A DNA stretch of 64,000 bases from JAITWN01 sp964437335 (GCA_964437335.1 CAYTGL010000009.1:1-64000), one strand, 5' to 3'. Positions 43,426 through 52,562 are shown, counted from the first letter of the stretch. Notes: generated from the sequence alone by a model not told the origin. Program-made: numbers and translations.

Positions 43426-43599
43426 ATGAAACAGCATGCCCTTTCGGAAAGAGACCACAGCAACGAAGACAGCGTTCCTTGCCCCGACAGGATGACCGGA
43501 GCCCGCGCGAAACCGACCAGGAAAATTCACATTCCAGAGCTCTATCGCTCGCCGACGCGCGACCGCGATACGCAGGGCTGTATGAAGGCGCGGGCGTGA
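43426..43599 (+). CDS. Small 57-residue protein of unknown function
   Basis: A short reading frame beginning at ATG 43426 with a good ribosome-binding site (CAGGAG, 7 bp spacing) and ending TGA at 43597. The product is hydrophilic and basic, starts MKQHALSERDHSNEDSVPCP and contains two cysteines (19 and 52), ending GCMKARA. No signal peptide. It lies 88 bp downstream of a strong-looking promoter and 85 bp before the FecI-like sigma gene. It resembles nothing I know; a small regulator, or a peptide precursor, are possibilities without direct support. Confidence 0.45.
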   Translation: MKQHALSERDHSNEDSVPCPDRMTGARAKPTRKIHIPELYRSPTRDRDTQGCMKARA

Positions 43600-43616
43600 G
43601 CGTTGCGCGGGATCGT

Positions 43617-43645
43617 TTGACGTATCACACGAGCGGGAATATATT
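43617..43645 (+). promoter_or_regulatory. Sigma-70-like promoter of the first FecI-like sigma gene
   Basis: TTGACG (43617-43622, 5 of 6), 17-bp spacer, TATATT (43640-43645, 5 of 6), ending 38 bp before the GTG start at 43684. Confidence 0.6.
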
Positions 43646-43683
43646 CTTACGACAATATCTACTATTATTCCTGCCCGATTGCC

Positions 43684-44190
43684 GTGCCAGATCGACAGAA
43701 CGAATTCGTCGCCAGACTGTTCAAGCTGTATGGACAGGATCTGTTCCGCTTCCTGCGCAATCGTCTGCGCGGCCCTGACGTCGAGGACGTCGCCCAGGAA
43801 ACCTATGTGCACTTGTTGCAATCCGCCCAGGCGGATGTAATCCAGAACCCCCGCGCGTTTCTGTTCAAAACGGCCTCCAATCTGATCGTCGATCGCGCGC
43901 GCTACCGGAAGGTGCGGGAGCGTTATGCGGAGACGCATGAAGATCCGGACGCGGGCATCTCCCGCCTGCCCGAGCCGGAGGACGCCGCCCATTTCGAGTG
44001 TCAGTTCGAGCGCTTTCAGGAAGTGCTGAACGAGCTTTCCCCGCTGTGCCGCCACGCCTTTCTGCTGAATCTGGTCGACGGCCTCTCGAATGCCGAGATC
44101 GCCGAGCGGCTGGACGTCTCGAAAAGGACCGTGGAACGCTATATGATTAAGGCCATCGACCATTGCTATCGTCGTCTGAACGAATCCTGA
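43684..44190 (+). CDS. FecI-like ECF sigma factor (module 1)
   Basis: A 168-residue ECF sigma factor starting at GTG 43684. Region 2 is visible as LYGQDLFRFLRNRLRGPDVE followed by DVAQETYVHLLQ and AFLFKTASNLIVDRAR; region 4 as LSPLCRHAFLLNLVDGLSNA and AEIAERLDVSKRTVERYMIK. It belongs to the FecI group, which is activated by a TonB-dependent receptor through a FecR protein when the cognate ligand is present outside. fecR-like and receptor genes follow in that order. It is a clear paralogue of the sigma factor at 53625. Confidence 0.92.
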   Translation: MPDRQNEFVARLFKLYGQDLFRFLRNRLRGPDVEDVAQETYVHLLQSAQADVIQNPRAFLFKTASNLIVDRARYRKVRERYAETHEDPDAGISRLPEPEDAAHFECQFERFQEVLNELSPLCRHAFLLNLVDGLSNAEIAERLDVSKRTVERYMIKAIDHCYRRLNES

Positions 44191-44201
44191 TCCCGTTTTC
44201 T

Positions 44202-44227
44202 TGACGTTTTTTCGGACTTCAATCGTC
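44202..44227 (+). promoter_or_regulatory. Candidate FecI-type ECF promoter before fecR 1
   Basis: TGACGTTTTT starting at 44202 and CGTC at 44224-44227 are 22 bp apart, 53 bp before the fecR start. The same two blocks with 22-23 bp spacing precede the other fecR and both receptor genes in this locus. Confidence 0.5.
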
Positions 44228-44276
44228 CTGTTTGGTAGGTCTATCTGTTAAGTTCCGGCGATCCGGTGCTCTCATA

Positions 44277-45263
44277 ATGCGCAAATCCGAAGCAATCGGC
44301 GATTCCAGCGTCAGGGACAAGGCCATCCAATGGCTCGCGCGTGTCCGTTCCGGCGAATGCACCGACGCCGAGCGCCGAGCGCTGGACGACTGGCTCGCGG
44401 AAGACGAAAGCCATTTGATCGAATACCGCAAGATCGAAGGCTGGCTGGCGGGGATGCAGCAATCCTCCCCCAGGAACTTCCCGGAGGCGGAGGCCGCGCG
44501 GCGATATCGCCCGGTCTTCCGGCGCTGGGCATTGCCCGTCGCGGCTTCTCTCGTGCTGGCGTTCGGCGGCGGGCTGTGGGCCTTCAACACGATGCAATCG
44601 GGGGATGTCTACAGGACCGCCAAGGGAGAGCGCCGGGACATCCTGTTGCAGGACGGCTCCAGTGTGGTCCTGAATACGGATACCGAGCTGGAGATCCGGT
44701 ATTCGCGGCGGTCGAGGGCGCTCTATCTGAAGCACGGGGAGGCGTTGTTTACCGTCGCCGGCGACGAAAGACCGTTCGAGGTCATCGCCGGGAACGGGAT
44801 CATCCGCGACCTCGGCACCCGTTTCAACGTCCATAAACAGCCGAACGGCGTGGCGGTCGCGGTCATCGAGGGCAGCGTGGCCGTGTCGACGAACAACGAA
44901 CGGAACCGGCAGCATCTCATCGCCGGCGAACGGATTTCGTACAATGCCGCCGGCGAATCCACGCCGGTCGAGAAGATCGATCCCGAGGCGGCGATGGCCT
45001 GGAATGAAGGGCGGTTCGTATTCCGGAGAGCGCCCCTCGAGGATGTGATCAGGGAGATCGGGCGCTATCACGATATCAGGATCGAGGTCAGCGACATGCG
45101 ACTGTATCGCTTCGACGTCAGTGGTACTTTCAGAATAAACGACGTCGACGGTCTGCTTGCCGCGATCGAAGCGCTCCATCCGGTTCAGTTCAGGAGACTG
45201 GACAGCGGCAGGTTCCCTCATTATCGCGCCCTGTATCAGGCCGATCGCCTTACCGTACCCTGA
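44277..45263 (+). CDS. FecR-like anti-sigma/sigma regulator (module 1)
   Basis: A 328-residue inner-membrane regulator starting at ATG 44277. The cytoplasmic N-terminal domain (DKAIQWLARVRSGECTDAER, DDWLAEDESHLIEYRKIEGW) is followed by one membrane segment (LPVAASLVLAFGGGLWAF), the periplasmic FecR domain (DVYRTAKGERRDILLQDGSS, NTDTELEIRYSRRSRALYLK, GTRFNVHKQPNGVAVAVIEG) and a C-terminal secretin/STN-like part (FDVSGTFRINDVDGLLAAIE). It should relay ligand-loaded receptor signal to the sigma factor at 43684. Confidence 0.92.
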   Translation: MRKSEAIGDSSVRDKAIQWLARVRSGECTDAERRALDDWLAEDESHLIEYRKIEGWLAGMQQSSPRNFPEAEAARRYRPVFRRWALPVAASLVLAFGGGLWAFNTMQSGDVYRTAKGERRDILLQDGSSVVLNTDTELEIRYSRRSRALYLKHGEALFTVAGDERPFEVIAGNGIIRDLGTRFNVHKQPNGVAVAVIEGSVAVSTNNERNRQHLIAGERISYNAAGESTPVEKIDPEAAMAWNEGRFVFRRAPLEDVIREIGRYHDIRIEVSDMRLYRFDVSGTFRINDVDGLLAAIEALHPVQFRRLDSGRFPHYRALYQADRLTVP

Positions 45264-45335
45264 CGTCCAGGCCGGGTTCCTTTCCAGTCCAGGCCCTTGC
45301 CCCTTGCAAGCCGGGCCATGCCCCGTCGCGCCGGC

Positions 45336-45361
45336 TGTCGCATTTCTCCCTTTCAGTCGTC
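45336..45361 (+). promoter_or_regulatory. Candidate FecI-type ECF promoter before receptor 1
   Basis: TGTCGCATTT starting at 45336 and CGTC at 45358-45361 are 22 bp apart, 41 bp before the receptor start. CGTC is followed by TTTA; the 9-mer TCGTCTTTA also occurs before fecR 2. Confidence 0.5.
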
Positions 45362-45398
45362 TTTACACGAACTGAGCCTTTTCGGGGAGTAGGGAGAC

Positions 45399-47846
45399 AT
45401 GGTTCGGATTGGGTACGGCTTCATTCAGATCTGTCTGGCATATACGATCGGGTTGTCGATTTTTCTGGTGACGCCGGCGCTGGCCAATGAGCGAACAGTC
45501 GTCTTCGACATTCCGCCGCAGGCACTCGACTCAGCCTTGGATACGCTGGCCAGACAGGCGGATATCCAGTTGTTATACAACGGACAAGCGCTCGACGAGG
45601 TGCGAAGCCCTGGAGTTAGGGGCAGATACACGGTGCGCGAGGCGCTGGATCTGTCGCTGACAGGGACCGGCTTTGATTACGTTTTTACGGCGGAGAACTC
45701 CGTCGTCGTTAGACTGGTTGCGCAGTCCCCTCCATCCGGCGAAGCCGGATCACGGACGAATGAGCCTGCCGGCGCGGGCGCGGCAAATTCCCCCGACAGC
45801 GTTGACTTGCCTGTCCTGACGGTGAGCGACATGGACAGGAGCTATACCTCCGCGACCTCGTTCGCGGCGACGAAGACCGATGTCCCGATCTTCGACACGC
45901 CAATGTCCATTCAGGTGGTACCGCGGACGGTGCTGGACGACCAGCAGGTGGTTTCGCTGAGGGAGGGCCTGAAGAACGTCAGCGGCGTACAGCACAACCT
46001 GGAATACGGCTCGCTCTACGACGGGTTCGTCATACGCGGATTTCGATCGGGAACGAGCATATACCGGAACGGGCTGCGGCTGCACAGTTTCGACTTCGAG
46101 ATAGCGAACCTCGAACAGATCGAGGTCGTCAAGGGACCGTCCGCCGCGCTTTATGGCCGCATCCAGCCGGGCGGACTCGTCAATATCGTGACCAAGCCGC
46201 CCGCTTTTCAGCCTTCGTATGGCGTCCAGGCGCAGGTCGGTTCCTATGACTTCTACCGTCTGACCGCGGAGGCGACCGGTCCGCTGGGCGAGTCGGAGTC
46301 GCTCGCTTACCGCGTGGACGCCGCTTATCAGAACAGCGATTCTTTTCGGGATTTCATCTTTCTGGACCGGATCTTTGTCGCTCCATCCCTGACTTGGGCG
46401 CCTTCGGATCGGACCGAGTTCAATTTCACGCTGGAATATCAGGATTCGGAGTTGAACGCCGACAATGGCGTAGTCGCCGTGGGTAGCCGTCCGGGTGCTG
46501 TACCGATCTCGTTTTCCTCGGATGACGGAGACGACTTCTATAAACAGGCCAGAACGCTGTTCGGATTCGACTGGTCGCATCGGTTCAACGATACCTGGGC
46601 CCTGACGAACCGCGTCGTCGTTACCCAGACGGATTACGACCAGACCGATATCCTGCCCTTTTTCCTCGATGAGGATGACCGCACGCTGGAGCGGGCCCTC
46701 TACAAGGTGGATATGACGAGGGATTTCCAGACCGCCAATCTCGATCTGATCGGCCGGTTCCAAACCGGAGCAGCCAGGCATACGGTTCTTGTCGGAGCCG
46801 ACTATTACAACTACGAACAAGACACGTTGGGGTGGTATCTGTTTTTCGATCCGAATATCCCGCCGCTCGATATCTTCGAGCCGGTTTATGGAATAGCGGA
46901 TATCAACGCCGCCATCACGGAGACGGATCGGAATCTCTATTTCAGAAATGACGAACGGTGGTACGGGGTCTATATCCAGGATCAGATCCAGTTCGGAGAC
47001 AACGTCCATCTGCTCATCGGCGGCCGCTATGACAAGGCGGAGATAGGGACCGGGTTTTCCGAGACGTCCTTGAGCGATGCGTCGGTCACGATGAACGAAG
47101 ATACCCATTTCAGCCCACGGCTGGGGTTGGTTTATCAGCCCAGACATTGGGTCTCGCTGTACGGTAGCTATTCGGAATCGCTGGGATCCAACAACGGGCG
47201 CTCTGCGACCGGAACGCCGCTCGATCCCCAGATCGGCAGTCAGTACGAGGTCGGCGTGAAGACCGAGTTCTTCGACCAGCGTCTCGTCGCCACGGCGGCG
47301 CTCTTCTCTTTGACCAATGAGAACCTTCTGACCGCGAATCCGGAGGTGCCGGGGACACAGACCACGATCGGCGAGGCCAGATCCCAGGGTCTGGAAGTGG
47401 ATGTCAGCGGGCGCGTCACGCCCGAGTTGAGCATCATCGCCACGTATGCCTATACCGATGCCGAGCTGACCCGCAACAACGACGGTAACCAGGGTAACCG
47501 CCTGCCCAATGTCGCGGAGCATACGGGGAGTCTGTGGGGAAAATATGACTTTCTCAATGGATCTCTGAGAGGATTCAGCCTGGGCGCCGGGGTGTTCTTC
47601 GCCAGCGAGAAGGAAGGGAACAATGCGAATACCCTCCAGTTGCCGAGCTACACCCGCGTCGATGCGGCGGCCGCCTATGCTTGGCATCTCGCGAACCGCA
47701 CCAGGCTGACCGCCCGGCTCAACGTGTTCAACCTGTTCGACGAGGAATACTACGAGAGTACGAATACGATCGACGGGGTACCGGAGGTGAACATCATTCC
47801 CGGCGCGCCGAGAGCGGTCATGGGATCGATCAGCTTCCAGTATTGA
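45399..47846 (+). CDS. TonB-dependent siderophore receptor with STN signalling domain (module 1)
   Basis: An 815-residue outer-membrane receptor. A signal peptide (AYTIGLSIFLVTPALANE) is followed by an STN domain (VVFDIPPQALDSALDTLARQ, GVRGRYTVREALDLSLTGTG), a plug (FDTPMSIQVVPRTVLDDQQV, FVIRGFRSGTSIYRNGLRLH, QIEVVKGPSAALYGRIQPGG) and a 22-strand barrel ending aromatic (AVMGSISFQY). The plug is of the FpvA/FhuA siderophore-receptor type. The STN domain marks it as a transducer acting through FecR and FecI. GGGGAG lies upstream of the ATG. An ABC ATPase gene starts 31 bp downstream. The siderophore is unknown. Confidence 0.93.
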   Translation: MVRIGYGFIQICLAYTIGLSIFLVTPALANERTVVFDIPPQALDSALDTLARQADIQLLYNGQALDEVRSPGVRGRYTVREALDLSLTGTGFDYVFTAENSVVVRLVAQSPPSGEAGSRTNEPAGAGAANSPDSVDLPVLTVSDMDRSYTSATSFAATKTDVPIFDTPMSIQVVPRTVLDDQQVVSLREGLKNVSGVQHNLEYGSLYDGFVIRGFRSGTSIYRNGLRLHSFDFEIANLEQIEVVKGPSAALYGRIQPGGLVNIVTKPPAFQPSYGVQAQVGSYDFYRLTAEATGPLGESESLAYRVDAAYQNSDSFRDFIFLDRIFVAPSLTWAPSDRTEFNFTLEYQDSELNADNGVVAVGSRPGAVPISFSSDDGDDFYKQARTLFGFDWSHRFNDTWALTNRVVVTQTDYDQTDILPFFLDEDDRTLERALYKVDMTRDFQTANLDLIGRFQTGAARHTVLVGADYYNYEQDTLGWYLFFDPNIPPLDIFEPVYGIADINAAITETDRNLYFRNDERWYGVYIQDQIQFGDNVHLLIGGRYDKAEIGTGFSETSLSDASVTMNEDTHFSPRLGLVYQPRHWVSLYGSYSESLGSNNGRSATGTPLDPQIGSQYEVGVKTEFFDQRLVATAALFSLTNENLLTANPEVPGTQTTIGEARSQGLEVDVSGRVTPELSIIATYAYTDAELTRNNDGNQGNRLPNVAEHTGSLWGKYDFLNGSLRGFSLGAGVFFASEKEGNNANTLQLPSYTRVDAAAAYAWHLANRTRLTARLNVFNLFDEEYYESTNTIDGVPEVNIIPGAPRAVMGSISFQY

Positions 47847-47877
47847 ATCCTGAGAGGCGAGACCGTCAAGAGTTCCT

Positions 47878-48582
47878 ATGCTCAAAGCGAATAGGCTCAG
47901 CAAGCGGTTCAACGGAAACACCGCGCTCGATTCGGTCACGCTCTCAGTCGAGCCCGGCGAAGTTTACTGCCTGCTCGGCGCGAACGGGGCCGGCAAGACC
48001 ACGCTGATCAACCTGTTTCTGAGCTTCCTGTCTCCCAGCGGCGGGGAAGCGCGCGTCGCCGGGCTGAATGTCATGGATCATCCGCTCGAGACCAAGCGGC
48101 ATCTCGCCTACATCCCCGAGCAGGTCATGCTCTATGGCGTGCTGTCCGGCGTCGAGAACCTCGACTATTTCGTCGCGCTGGCCACGGGCACGAGGCTGCC
48201 GAAGGAACGCCTCATGGCCTTACTTGCGGAGGTGGGTCTGGACGCCGCCGCGGCCGGCAAGCGGGTGTCCACCTATTCCAAGGGCATGCGGCAGAAGGTC
48301 GGCATCGCGATCGCGCTGGCCAAAGGGGCCAAGGCCCTGCTGCTCGATGAACCGACCTCGGGGCTCGATCCCAAGGCCGCGAACGAGTTCTCGTACCTGC
48401 TGAAGCGGGCCGCGGACGGCGGCGCCGCGATTCTGATGGCGACTCACGATCTGTTCCACGCGAAGCAGACCGGCAACCGGATCGGCATCATGAAGCGCGG
48501 TCGGCTGGTCGATGCGCTGGGCAGCGGCGACATCAGCCATACTGACCTGGAACAGCTTTATCTCCGGCACATGCAGGACTGA
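47878..48582 (+). CDS. ABC transporter ATP-binding protein (ABC-2/NosF-like)
   Basis: A 234-residue ATPase. Walker A is LLGANGAGKTTLINLF, the signature is YSKGMRQKVGIAIA (SKGMRQ rather than SGGQ) and Walker B is ALLLDEPTSGLDPKAA. This pattern belongs to ATPases pairing with ABC-2 permeases, such as NosF and CcmA-like exporters. It follows the receptor by 31 bp and its stop overlaps the permease start (TGATG), so it is part of one operon with the two permeases and the PepSY gene. Confidence 0.92.
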   Translation: MLKANRLSKRFNGNTALDSVTLSVEPGEVYCLLGANGAGKTTLINLFLSFLSPSGGEARVAGLNVMDHPLETKRHLAYIPEQVMLYGVLSGVENLDYFVALATGTRLPKERLMALLAEVGLDAAAAGKRVSTYSKGMRQKVGIAIALAKGAKALLLDEPTSGLDPKAANEFSYLLKRAADGGAAILMATHDLFHAKQTGNRIGIMKRGRLVDALGSGDISHTDLEQLYLRHMQD

Positions 48583-49958
48583 TGATCGCACGAATCGCCA
48601 GAAAAGAGCTGACGGAGCTATTCAGGGACAGCCGTATTACCTGGACGGGCGTGCTGGTGCTGATCCTGTCGCTGACCTCGCTGGTCGCGGGATACCAGCA
48701 CCAGCAGGAGGTCGCGGTGGAGCGCGCCGCCGGCGAGCACGCGAGCTATCATCACTGGCTCAGTCAGGGAGAAGTGAATCCGCACTCCGCGGCGCACTTC
48801 GGCATGTATGTGTTCAAGCCGACGCCCCCGCTGTCACTGCTGGATCCGGGGATACACCCGTATACTGGCGTGGTGCTGCAGCTCGAGGCACACTGGCAGC
48901 ATCATTCCTCGTTTCGCCCGGCCCAGGATGCGACGGGCTTGCAGCGCTTCGGGTATTTCTCGACCGCCTGGGCCTTGCAGGCGCTCGTTCCGCTGCTGAT
49001 CATCGTGCTGGCCTTCAACGCAATATCAAGCGAGCGCGAGCGGGGCACATTGCGCCAGTTGATGAGTCTCGGGGTCTCGCCGTCGCGCCTGATGTGGGGC
49101 AAGGCGCTGTCGATCGGCATCATACTCGGGCTGTTATTGCTGCCGGTTGCGCTGGTCCTGTTGATCATTCTGCTGTTCGGGACCGGGGCCGGCGGCGCCG
49201 GTGACGCCCTGCTGCGGTGGTTCGCGATTTTCTCCGCCTATGGGCTGTATCTGGGCATCTTTCTGTTCCTCGCGCTCGCGGTATCCGCATGGTCCTCTTC
49301 GTCCCGGATGGCGCTTCTGCTGCTGCTCGCGGTGTGGATCGTCAACGTCATGGTCGCGCCGCGCGCGGGCGACGAGCTGGCCCGCGCGTTTTATCCGACG
49401 CCGTCGCAGTTCGCGTTCCAGAACGCGTTCAATTCGGATCTCGGCGCGGCGTGGGAGCGATTGCTCAACGATTACGGCGGCGCGCGCTGGTCGGATATTC
49501 CCCGCGGCGAGTTCGGCAATTCGCTGTTGCGGGGGGCGGCCTACGAAACCGAGGTCACGGACCGCCATTTCGGCGGGCTGTGGTCGACGTTCGAGGACCA
49601 GCGGCGGGTGCAGCAGTGGGCGAGCCTGCTGGCGCCGCTGCTTGCGATTCGCGCCGTGTCGGCGGGCCTGGCGGGGACGGATCTCGCGCACCAGAGGGCG
49701 TTCATCGACGCCACCGAGCGCTATCGGCGCGAGTTCGAAAGGAAGATGAACGCCGACATCGCCGCTCATGCCGGCGATCTCGGCTACAACTACCGGGCGG
49801 GGCCGGAATTGTGGGCGCAGGTCGGGCCGTTCGAATACGAAAGCCCCGCCGTCGGCTGGGTGTTCCGCCATGTCTGGCCGAGCTTCATGATCCTGGGTAT
49901 GGCATTTGCCGTTGCCCTGGGCCTTGCGCTCGGGGCGGCGCGTCGCCTGCAAGGGTAG
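48582..49958 (+). CDS. ABC-2 permease, DUF3526 type, with His-rich periplasmic loop
   Basis: A 458-residue permease. A first membrane segment (TWTGVLVLILSLTSLVAGY) is followed by a large external loop with about ten histidines (GEHASYHHWLSQGEVNPHSA, AHFGMYVFKPTPP, LEAHWQHHSSFRP), then five further segments (ALVPLLIIVLAFNAISSERE, SIGIILGLLLLPVALVLLII, LLLLLAVWIVNVMVAPRAGD and others) and a second external domain. The loop pattern NPHSAAHFG is a DUF3526 trait. Related permeases accompany TonB-dependent receptors in several bacteria. Direction of transport and substrate are unknown. Confidence 0.86.
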   Translation: MIARIARKELTELFRDSRITWTGVLVLILSLTSLVAGYQHQQEVAVERAAGEHASYHHWLSQGEVNPHSAAHFGMYVFKPTPPLSLLDPGIHPYTGVVLQLEAHWQHHSSFRPAQDATGLQRFGYFSTAWALQALVPLLIIVLAFNAISSERERGTLRQLMSLGVSPSRLMWGKALSIGIILGLLLLPVALVLLIILLFGTGAGGAGDALLRWFAIFSAYGLYLGIFLFLALAVSAWSSSSRMALLLLLAVWIVNVMVAPRAGDELARAFYPTPSQFAFQNAFNSDLGAAWERLLNDYGGARWSDIPRGEFGNSLLRGAAYETEVTDRHFGGLWSTFEDQRRVQQWASLLAPLLAIRAVSAGLAGTDLAHQRAFIDATERYRREFERKMNADIAAHAGDLGYNYRAGPELWAQVGPFEYESPAVGWVFRHVWPSFMILGMAFAVALGLALGAARRLQG

Positions 49959-49962
49959 GAAA

Positions 49963-51405
49963 ATGGGCAGGACTTTCGCGCATGTCCTGAGACAGGAACT
50001 TCGCCTGCTGGCCGCCGATCGCATCCTCTGGGTCGTCATTGCGGTGTTCTCCGCGCTGATGGTCTACGGCATGTACAACGGTGCTGTACGCACCGCCGAT
50101 CGCGACGCCGTGCTTGCCGCGCTGATGCAGGAGGAGGGAGAACGGATGGACTCGCTGGTGCGGCAGTACCGCGCGATCGTCTCCGGCGAGGAAAAGGCCG
50201 ATCTGTTCTTCAACCCTCTCGATCCTTCCTGGGTTGGGGGTGGTCTGGGCGCGCGATATGCGATCATGCCGTCCGCGCCGCTGACCCCGCTGGCGCTCGG
50301 CCAGATCGATTTCCTTCCGAATTACTTCAAGGTCACGAGCTACGACAAGACGACCTTCATGAACCAGGACACGCTGGAAAATCCCTGGCACCTGATGAAC
50401 GGCCATCTCGACGTCGCCTTCGTCATCGTCTGTCTCCTGCCGCTGCTGATCTTCGCCCTGACCTATAACCTGCTGTCGGGAGAACGGGAGCAGGGCACTC
50501 TCAGGATGCTGCTCTCTCAACCGCTGAGGTTCGGAACGCTGGTCGCGGCGAAGGTCGCGTCCCGGGCGCTGGTGCTGTTCACGGTTGCCCTGCTCATTCC
50601 GATTGCGGGGGGGGTGCTGATGTCGCCGTTGCAGGCGCTCCATGGCGCGTTCGGCGGCCTGCTGGCATGGAGCGCGCTGGTGATCGCCTACGGCCTGTTC
50701 TGGTTTTCCTTGGCCCTTGCGGTCGACGCCTGGGGCAAGTCCTCGGCGACCAATGCGGTCATTCTGCTCGGTGCATGGGTCCTGCTGGTATTCGTTCTGC
50801 CGGTGGTGATGAACGTAGTAGTGACAAAGACGCACCCGATGCCTTCACGCGTGGACCTGATGACGCACGTGCGCGACGCGATCACCGATGGCCGCGAACG
50901 CTACAGGCTGTTCGACAGGGAAGATTCCGAACCGGAAGCGATGCCGGAAGATGACGAAAAGATATTAATTCAGGGGTTCATGATGGGTTGGTGGCGCTTA
51001 TATCAGGATTTGCGCGAGGTCTCGGAGCCTCTCCTGTACGAGTTCGACGCGCAACTGGGAAAGCAGCAGGACATGGTCGACCGCTACCGCTTTCTCTCTC
51101 CTGCGGTCGCCGCCTACGAAGCCATGAGCGATCTCGCGGGGACGGGCCTCAGGCGCTATCGTCATTTCATCGATCAGGTGTACGAATTTCACGAGGAGCG
51201 CAGGAACTTTTTCTATCCGAAGGTGATGTCGGAGACCCGGATGAAGGAGGCGGATTTCGATCTCATTCCGCGTTTCGAGTGGAAAGAGGAAGACAGCGGC
51301 GCGGTCGCCGGGCGTATCCTGACGAACCTCGGCGGGTTGCTGCTGATGACCGCAGTACTACTGGCCGTCGGTATGCGGTTGTTGCGATCGTATCCCAGGG
51401 CGTGA
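49963..51405 (+). CDS. Second ABC-2 permease subunit (DUF3526-like)
   Basis: A 480-residue paralogue of the preceding permease; ATG 49963 follows GGAAA, 4 bp after the upstream stop. It has the opening segment RILWVVIAVFSALMVYGMYN, an external loop (IVSGEEKADLFFNPLDPSWV), helices AFVIVCLLPLLIFALTYNLL, LVLFTVALLIPIAGGVLMSP, ATNAVILLGAWVLLVFVLP and a C-terminal segment NLGGLLLMTAVLLAVGMRLL. With 48582 it would form a heterodimer driven by the ATPase at 47878. Its stop overlaps the PepSY start (GTGA). Confidence 0.87.
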   Translation: MGRTFAHVLRQELRLLAADRILWVVIAVFSALMVYGMYNGAVRTADRDAVLAALMQEEGERMDSLVRQYRAIVSGEEKADLFFNPLDPSWVGGGLGARYAIMPSAPLTPLALGQIDFLPNYFKVTSYDKTTFMNQDTLENPWHLMNGHLDVAFVIVCLLPLLIFALTYNLLSGEREQGTLRMLLSQPLRFGTLVAAKVASRALVLFTVALLIPIAGGVLMSPLQALHGAFGGLLAWSALVIAYGLFWFSLALAVDAWGKSSATNAVILLGAWVLLVFVLPVVMNVVVTKTHPMPSRVDLMTHVRDAITDGRERYRLFDREDSEPEAMPEDDEKILIQGFMMGWWRLYQDLREVSEPLLYEFDAQLGKQQDMVDRYRFLSPAVAAYEAMSDLAGTGLRRYRHFIDQVYEFHEERRNFFYPKVMSETRMKEADFDLIPRFEWKEEDSGAVAGRILTNLGGLLLMTAVLLAVGMRLLRSYPRA

Positions 51406-52562
51406 CCAATCCTCCGCGAGCCCGATTCGCGCTGCGGAGGATCTGGCTTACTGTTCATCGATGGCTGGGCCTGAGTCTGGGGGCAGCCCTGGCCGTGATC
51501 GGTCTGACCGGCAGCGTCAACATATTTTATGTCGAGATCGATGAGGTCCTGAACCCTGCTCTGGTTGTCAGCGATGCCCGGGGCGAGCATCGATCGCTGG
51601 ACGACATGCTGGCGGCGGTGCGCGAGGCACACGCCGGGCGCACCGATGCATGGCATTTGCTACTGCCCCGTCATCGCAAGGCGATGCTTATCGCCCTCTA
51701 CATAAACCCCGCTGAAAAGACGGGGGAGTTCTATGCCCCGCTGATGGTTTCCGTGGATCCGTATACCGCGCGGGTCGCGGCAAGCCGGTTCTGGGGCGAG
51801 ACCGTGGTCACCTGGATTCTGGATCTGCACACGACATTGCTGCTGCAGGAAACGGGCTGGGACCTGGTCGGGATCCTCGGCATATGCCTGTTATTGTCGC
51901 TGGCCATGGGGTTATATCTCTGGTGGCCGACGCGTCGCCAGTTCGTGCAGGCGTTGACCATCAGACGCGGATCGAAGGGCATGGGGCTGATATTCGATCT
52001 GCACAGGGTCACCGGTGCCTACGCCCTGCTCGTACTGATGGCCATAGCGTTCAGCGGAGTCTATTTTGTATACGGCCACTGGATAGAGCCGGTTGTCGAG
52101 ACATTCTCGCCATTGGAGCACAGGCCGTTTCATACGCCGCCGGGCCTGGCCTCCGATGGCGCGGCCGGTGCGGTGCCGCTGTCGATCGAGGCCGCGTTTC
52201 CCGCCGCCGCCCGCCGTTTCCCGGCGGCCGAACTGAAGTGGGTGGTCACGCCCGAAGGGCCCGAGGGCGTTTACCTTTTCCGCATGCGGCAGCCGGGCGA
52301 GGCCAACCGGTCATGGCCGTCGACCCTGGTCTGGGTGGATCAGTACAGCGGTGAGATCCTCGCCGTGCGCGACCCGGCGGATTTTTCAGCCGGGGAACGA
52401 TTGCTGAACCTTATGTGGCCTTTGCATAACGGAGAGGCATTGGGCATGGTGGGCAGGATCCTGAACTGCGCGGTCGGCTTCGTGCCCTCGATCCTGTTCA
52501 TAACGGGTCTCGTCATATGGCAGAACAAGCGAAAGAGGCCCTGGAGGGTGGGATCTCGGTGA
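51402..52562 (+). CDS. PepSY-associated membrane protein, predicted periplasmic reductase type
   Basis: A 386-residue membrane protein starting at GTG 51402, overlapping the permease stop. RRIWLTVHRWLGLSLGAALA opens the first segment; LDLHTTLLLQETGWDLVGIL, FDLHRVTGAYALLVLMAIAF and MWPLHNGEALGMVGRILNCA are the remaining helix regions. Histidines in these helices are conserved and probably bind haem. PepSY-TM relatives such as FoxB and FpvG reduce ferric siderophores in or at the periplasm. Its place after a siderophore receptor suggests a role in metal release. Exact activity is inferred. Confidence 0.87.
   Translation: MTNPPRARFALRRIWLTVHRWLGLSLGAALAVIGLTGSVNIFYVEIDEVLNPALVVSDARGEHRSLDDMLAAVREAHAGRTDAWHLLLPRHRKAMLIALYINPAEKTGEFYAPLMVSVDPYTARVAASRFWGETVVTWILDLHTTLLLQETGWDLVGILGICLLLSLAMGLYLWWPTRRQFVQALTIRRGSKGMGLIFDLHRVTGAYALLVLMAIAFSGVYFVYGHWIEPVVETFSPLEHRPFHTPPGLASDGAAGAVPLSIEAAFPAAARRFPAAELKWVVTPEGPEGVYLFRMRQPGEANRSWPSTLVWVDQYSGEILAVRDPADFSAGERLLNLMWPLHNGEALGMVGRILNCAVGFVPSILFITGLVIWQNKRKRPWRVGSR

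Noticed and set aside
43317..43778. A 153-codon + strand frame crossing the region before the first sigma gene
   Set aside because: It overlaps the better-supported 57-codon gene and the start of the sigma gene in another frame, and its product is low-complexity and Arg-rich.
45750..47939. A 729-codon open frame on the - strand, and a similar 395-codon frame at 55814-57001
   Set aside because: Both are antisense shadows of the two TonB-dependent receptor genes, which have signal peptide, STN, plug and barrel features.
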